DNA of 34,336 nucleotides from Christensenella sp. UBA3700. GTDB lineage: Bacteria > Bacillota > Clostridia > Christensenellales > UBA3700. The notes under the pieces were generated by a model. The model did not search any database, was not told the origin of the DNA, and worked only from the letters and a program-made list of their open reading frames with translations. How positions within the stretch are numbered: position 1 is the first letter of the stretch; each line of letters begins with the position of its first letter. Positions 32,727-34,336 of this stretch are shown here, one piece after another. A program made the position numbers and the translations under genes. The stretch lies in assembly GCA_002372775.1 (NCBI GenBank), contig DFIJ01000033.1:1-34336 (forward strand), given 5' to 3'.

Positions 32727-32996
32727 TTAGTTTGAGCTTCTTAAATCTAGCTTTTCAACGATAGCACGATATCTGTTGATATCTGTTTCCTTTAAGTACT
32801 TTAATAAGCTTCTTCTTGAACCTACCATTGTTTGTAAGCCCTTTCTTGAGTGAGAATCTTGCTTATTAGCCTTTAAGTGCTCTGTTAAATGTTGGATTCT
32901 AGCTGTTAGTAAAGCGATTTGTACTTCAGCTGAACCTGTGTCCTTTTCGTTTTTGCCATACTTAGCAATAATTTCTTGCTTTGTTAATTCTTCCAT
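32727..32996 (-). CDS. rpsO: 30S ribosomal protein S15
   Basis: 89 aa, exactly the family length, from the ATG at 32996, which has GGAGG 7 nt upstream; the longer reading (from 33032) would add 12 residues. S15 binds 16S rRNA helices 20-22 early in 30S assembly. Typical parts are [20 protein letters not shown], split here as [11 protein letters not shown] and [11 protein letters not shown], then [20 protein letters not shown] (second half of the protein). A promoter and a leader of about 80 nt precede it, and pnp follows. Confidence 0.97.
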   Translation of the reverse strand: MEELTKQEIIAKYGKNEKDTGSAEVQIALLTARIQHLTEHLKANKQDSHSRKGLQTMVGSRRSLLKYLKETDINRYRAIVEKLDLRSSN

Positions 32997-33065
32997 TTTT
33001 TTGCCTCCTTCTTTGGAAAAATAATTCGCCATGCACTACGTAAAAAATCGGAGTAATTTTTAAAC

Positions 33066-33115
33066 CTAGCACAGGTACTGCTAGTATCTTATCATAACCA
33101 TTTTTGAAATCGCAA
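33066..33115 (-). promoter_or_regulatory. rpsO promoter with a start-point inverted repeat
   Basis: TTGCGA (33110-33115), 18-nt spacer and an extended -10 TGATAAGAT (TAAGAT at 33086-33091). CTAGCA (33066-33071) and TGCTAG (33079-33084) form an inverted repeat over the expected start. About 80 nt of leader precede the ATG. Confidence 0.6.
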
Positions 33116-33127
33116 CTAAAATATATA

Positions 33128-34336
33128 TTAATTAAAGAAATTATACTTACTATCTAATATCTCTTGTTCTCTTTGCAAGAACACTTCAAGACCTTTTGCT
33201 TCTGGAAGTCTAGAGATTTGATCTTTTTCTATATCCAATTTCTTTGAAATTGCACCAGCACCATTGGCAATAATTGATGTAGTTTCTTCCATAATGTCAA
33301 TGTTATAAATGCAAGCTTTGCCCTTTTTGCAGTATCCAACATTTTCCAAGTTGCCGCTCATATGCTTTTGTTTGTACATATAATAAGGCTCATAACCAGC
33401 ATTCATAATAGCATTCATTGCATAATCTACCATCTTTGATGGTATATTTTCTGAAGCATTATCATAATTAGTTTCATGAAGCTTAGATCCTCTCTTAAGT
33501 GCTAATGTATGAACTGTAATATTTTCTGGATCTAATTCTATTGCCTTATCTACTGAATTCTTAAAATCTTCAAATGTTTCGCCAGGAAGCATCGCAATTA
33601 AATCCATATTTATATCAAAATCATATTCTCTTGCCATCTTATACACAGCATAGATATCATCTACTGAATGTTTTCTGCCAATTAAGTCTAAAGTTGCCTG
33701 ATTAAAGCTTTGTGGATTAATAGAAATACGTGTAACACCATTTCTAGCCATAATATCTAACTTTTCTTTAGTTATAGTATCTGGTCTTCCAGCCTCAACA
33801 GTATATTCTGATACATTAAAATTTGCAGCTGAGACGATTTTTTCAAAATTCTCATCATCAATTGAAGTTGGAGTTCCACCACCAATATAAACAGATTTAA
33901 CAACAAAACCTTTTTCTTTAATGATACGTTTTGTCATATCTAACTCTTTTAATACCATATCAGTATATGGACAAATCAGTTTTTTAACACATCTAAGCTC
34001 TGCAGATATAAAAGAACAATAAGAACATCTAGTAACACAAATTGGAATGTTAACAAAAACATCAACATACTTTGCATCCTTAACATAAATACCTTCTTGA
34101 TTCTTGCAGATCATTGAAATCAACTTTGTCTTTTCTTTAGATACTCTCAATCTATTTTCAAAGTAGTCATCTGCATCAATACCACTTGCCTCAACATCAT
34201 GATAAAGCTTTGTTGGACGAATTCCTGTTAAAGATCCATAAGGTAATTTTACTCCTGTAATCTTAGACAACACATCATACAAGAAAACCTTGCTATATCT
34301 CTTTTTTAGAGATTTAATGGCTAATGGGGAATTATA
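33128..34336 (-). CDS. hemZ: HemZ-like radical-SAM protein (oxygen-independent coproporphyrinogen III oxidase family), N-terminus cut
   Basis: At least 403 aa; the frame stays open to the window edge and the start lies beyond it. The part seen begins in the HemZ-typical lead-in (LPYGSLTGIRPTKLYHD) before the radical-SAM core. The cluster cysteines are in CVTRCSYC (C-x3-C-x2-C), then VYIGGGTPTSI, and SINPQSFN. HemZ relatives are often called coproporphyrinogen dehydrogenase, but several radical-SAM proteins of this type are not heme enzymes, so the reaction is unproven. The lack of a visible heme pathway in the window gives no help. A TTG at 34282 is an internal codon, not the start. Confidence 0.85.
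   Translation of the reverse strand, partial: YNSPLAIKSLKKRYSKVFLYDVLSKITGVKLPYGSLTGIRPTKLYHDVEASGIDADDYFENRLRVSKEKTKLISMICKNQEGIYVKDAKYVDVFVNIPICVTRCSYCSFISAELRCVKKLICPYTDMVLKELDMTKRIIKEKGFVVKSVYIGGGTPTSIDDENFEKIVSAANFNVSEYTVEAGRPDTITKEKLDIMARNGVTRISINPQSFNQATLDLIGRKHSVDDIYAVYKMAREYDFDINMDLIAMLPGETFEDFKNSVDKAIELDPENITVHTLALKRGSKLHETNYDNASENIPSKMVDYAMNAIMNAGYEPYYMYKQKHMSGNLENVGYCKKGKACIYNIDIMEETTSIIANGAGAISKKLDIEKDQISRLPEAKGLEVFLQREQEILDSKYNFFN

Noticed and set aside
1..34336. CRISPR arrays, insertion sequences, prophage or attachment sites
   Set aside because: No regularly spaced repeats, transposase, integrase or phage genes are visible; the window reads as core chromosome.

Overview
The window looks like the chromosome of an AT-rich, low-GC Gram-positive bacterium of the class Clostridia, probably an anaerobic gut-type lineage. 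Grounds: AT-rich intergenic DNA, Firmicutes-type GGAGG ribosome sites and TTGACA/TATAAT promoters; an IspH-ribosomal protein S1 fusion next to cmk and plsC; RNase Y, ScpA/ScpB, HemZ; and a membrane sodium-pump decarboxylase. I could not compare it with any database.

Layout: every protein gene and both tRNA genes lie on the minus strand, so the text below runs in transcription order, from high to low coordinates. (1) hemZ (cut by the window edge), rpsO, pnp. (2) an M16 peptidase and a TrkH/KtrB potassium transporter. (3) ftsK-pgsA-rimO-cinA-recA, a packed housekeeping run, then rny (RNase Y). (4) a four-gene operon of unknown function: an SPFH/band-7 protein with a double zinc ribbon, two small coiled-coil proteins that both start MCF(K/R)(K/R)K, and a zinc-ribbon membrane protein. 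(5) a site-2 protease, scpA and scpB (chromosome condensation), joined by TAATG overlaps. (6) rluB. (7) a five-gene operon for a biotin-dependent, Na+-pumping decarboxylase: acyl-CoA-type carboxyltransferase, gamma subunit, biotin carrier, beta-subunit pump, and oxaloacetate/pyruvate-type carboxyltransferase. (8) a lysoplasmalogenase-like membrane protein, surE, a BaiN/RdsA-type flavoprotein, cmk, plsC and the ispH-S1 fusion. (9) tRNA-Pro(UGG) and a CAU tRNA (probably Ile2), ended by a bidirectional terminator.

Three intergenic stretches of about 390 to 570 bp hold no gene I can support, but they share a degenerate repeat motif. Clear intrinsic terminators follow rny, scpB, pnp, oadA and the tRNAs.

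Most interesting points: a C-terminal tail on PgsA that resembles the FtsK gamma winged-helix domain encoded by the adjacent ftsK; the SPFH/coiled-coil/zinc-ribbon operon, which resembles PspA/ESCRT-III-type membrane-stress modules and has a palindrome over its -35 box; three genes with a TATAAT only 6 to 9 nt before an ATG and no Shine-Dalgarno (candidate leaderless mRNAs); an internal ribosome site that could release free S1 from the IspH-S1 fusion; and a sodium-pump operon that carries both 5S-like and 12S-like carboxyltransferases.
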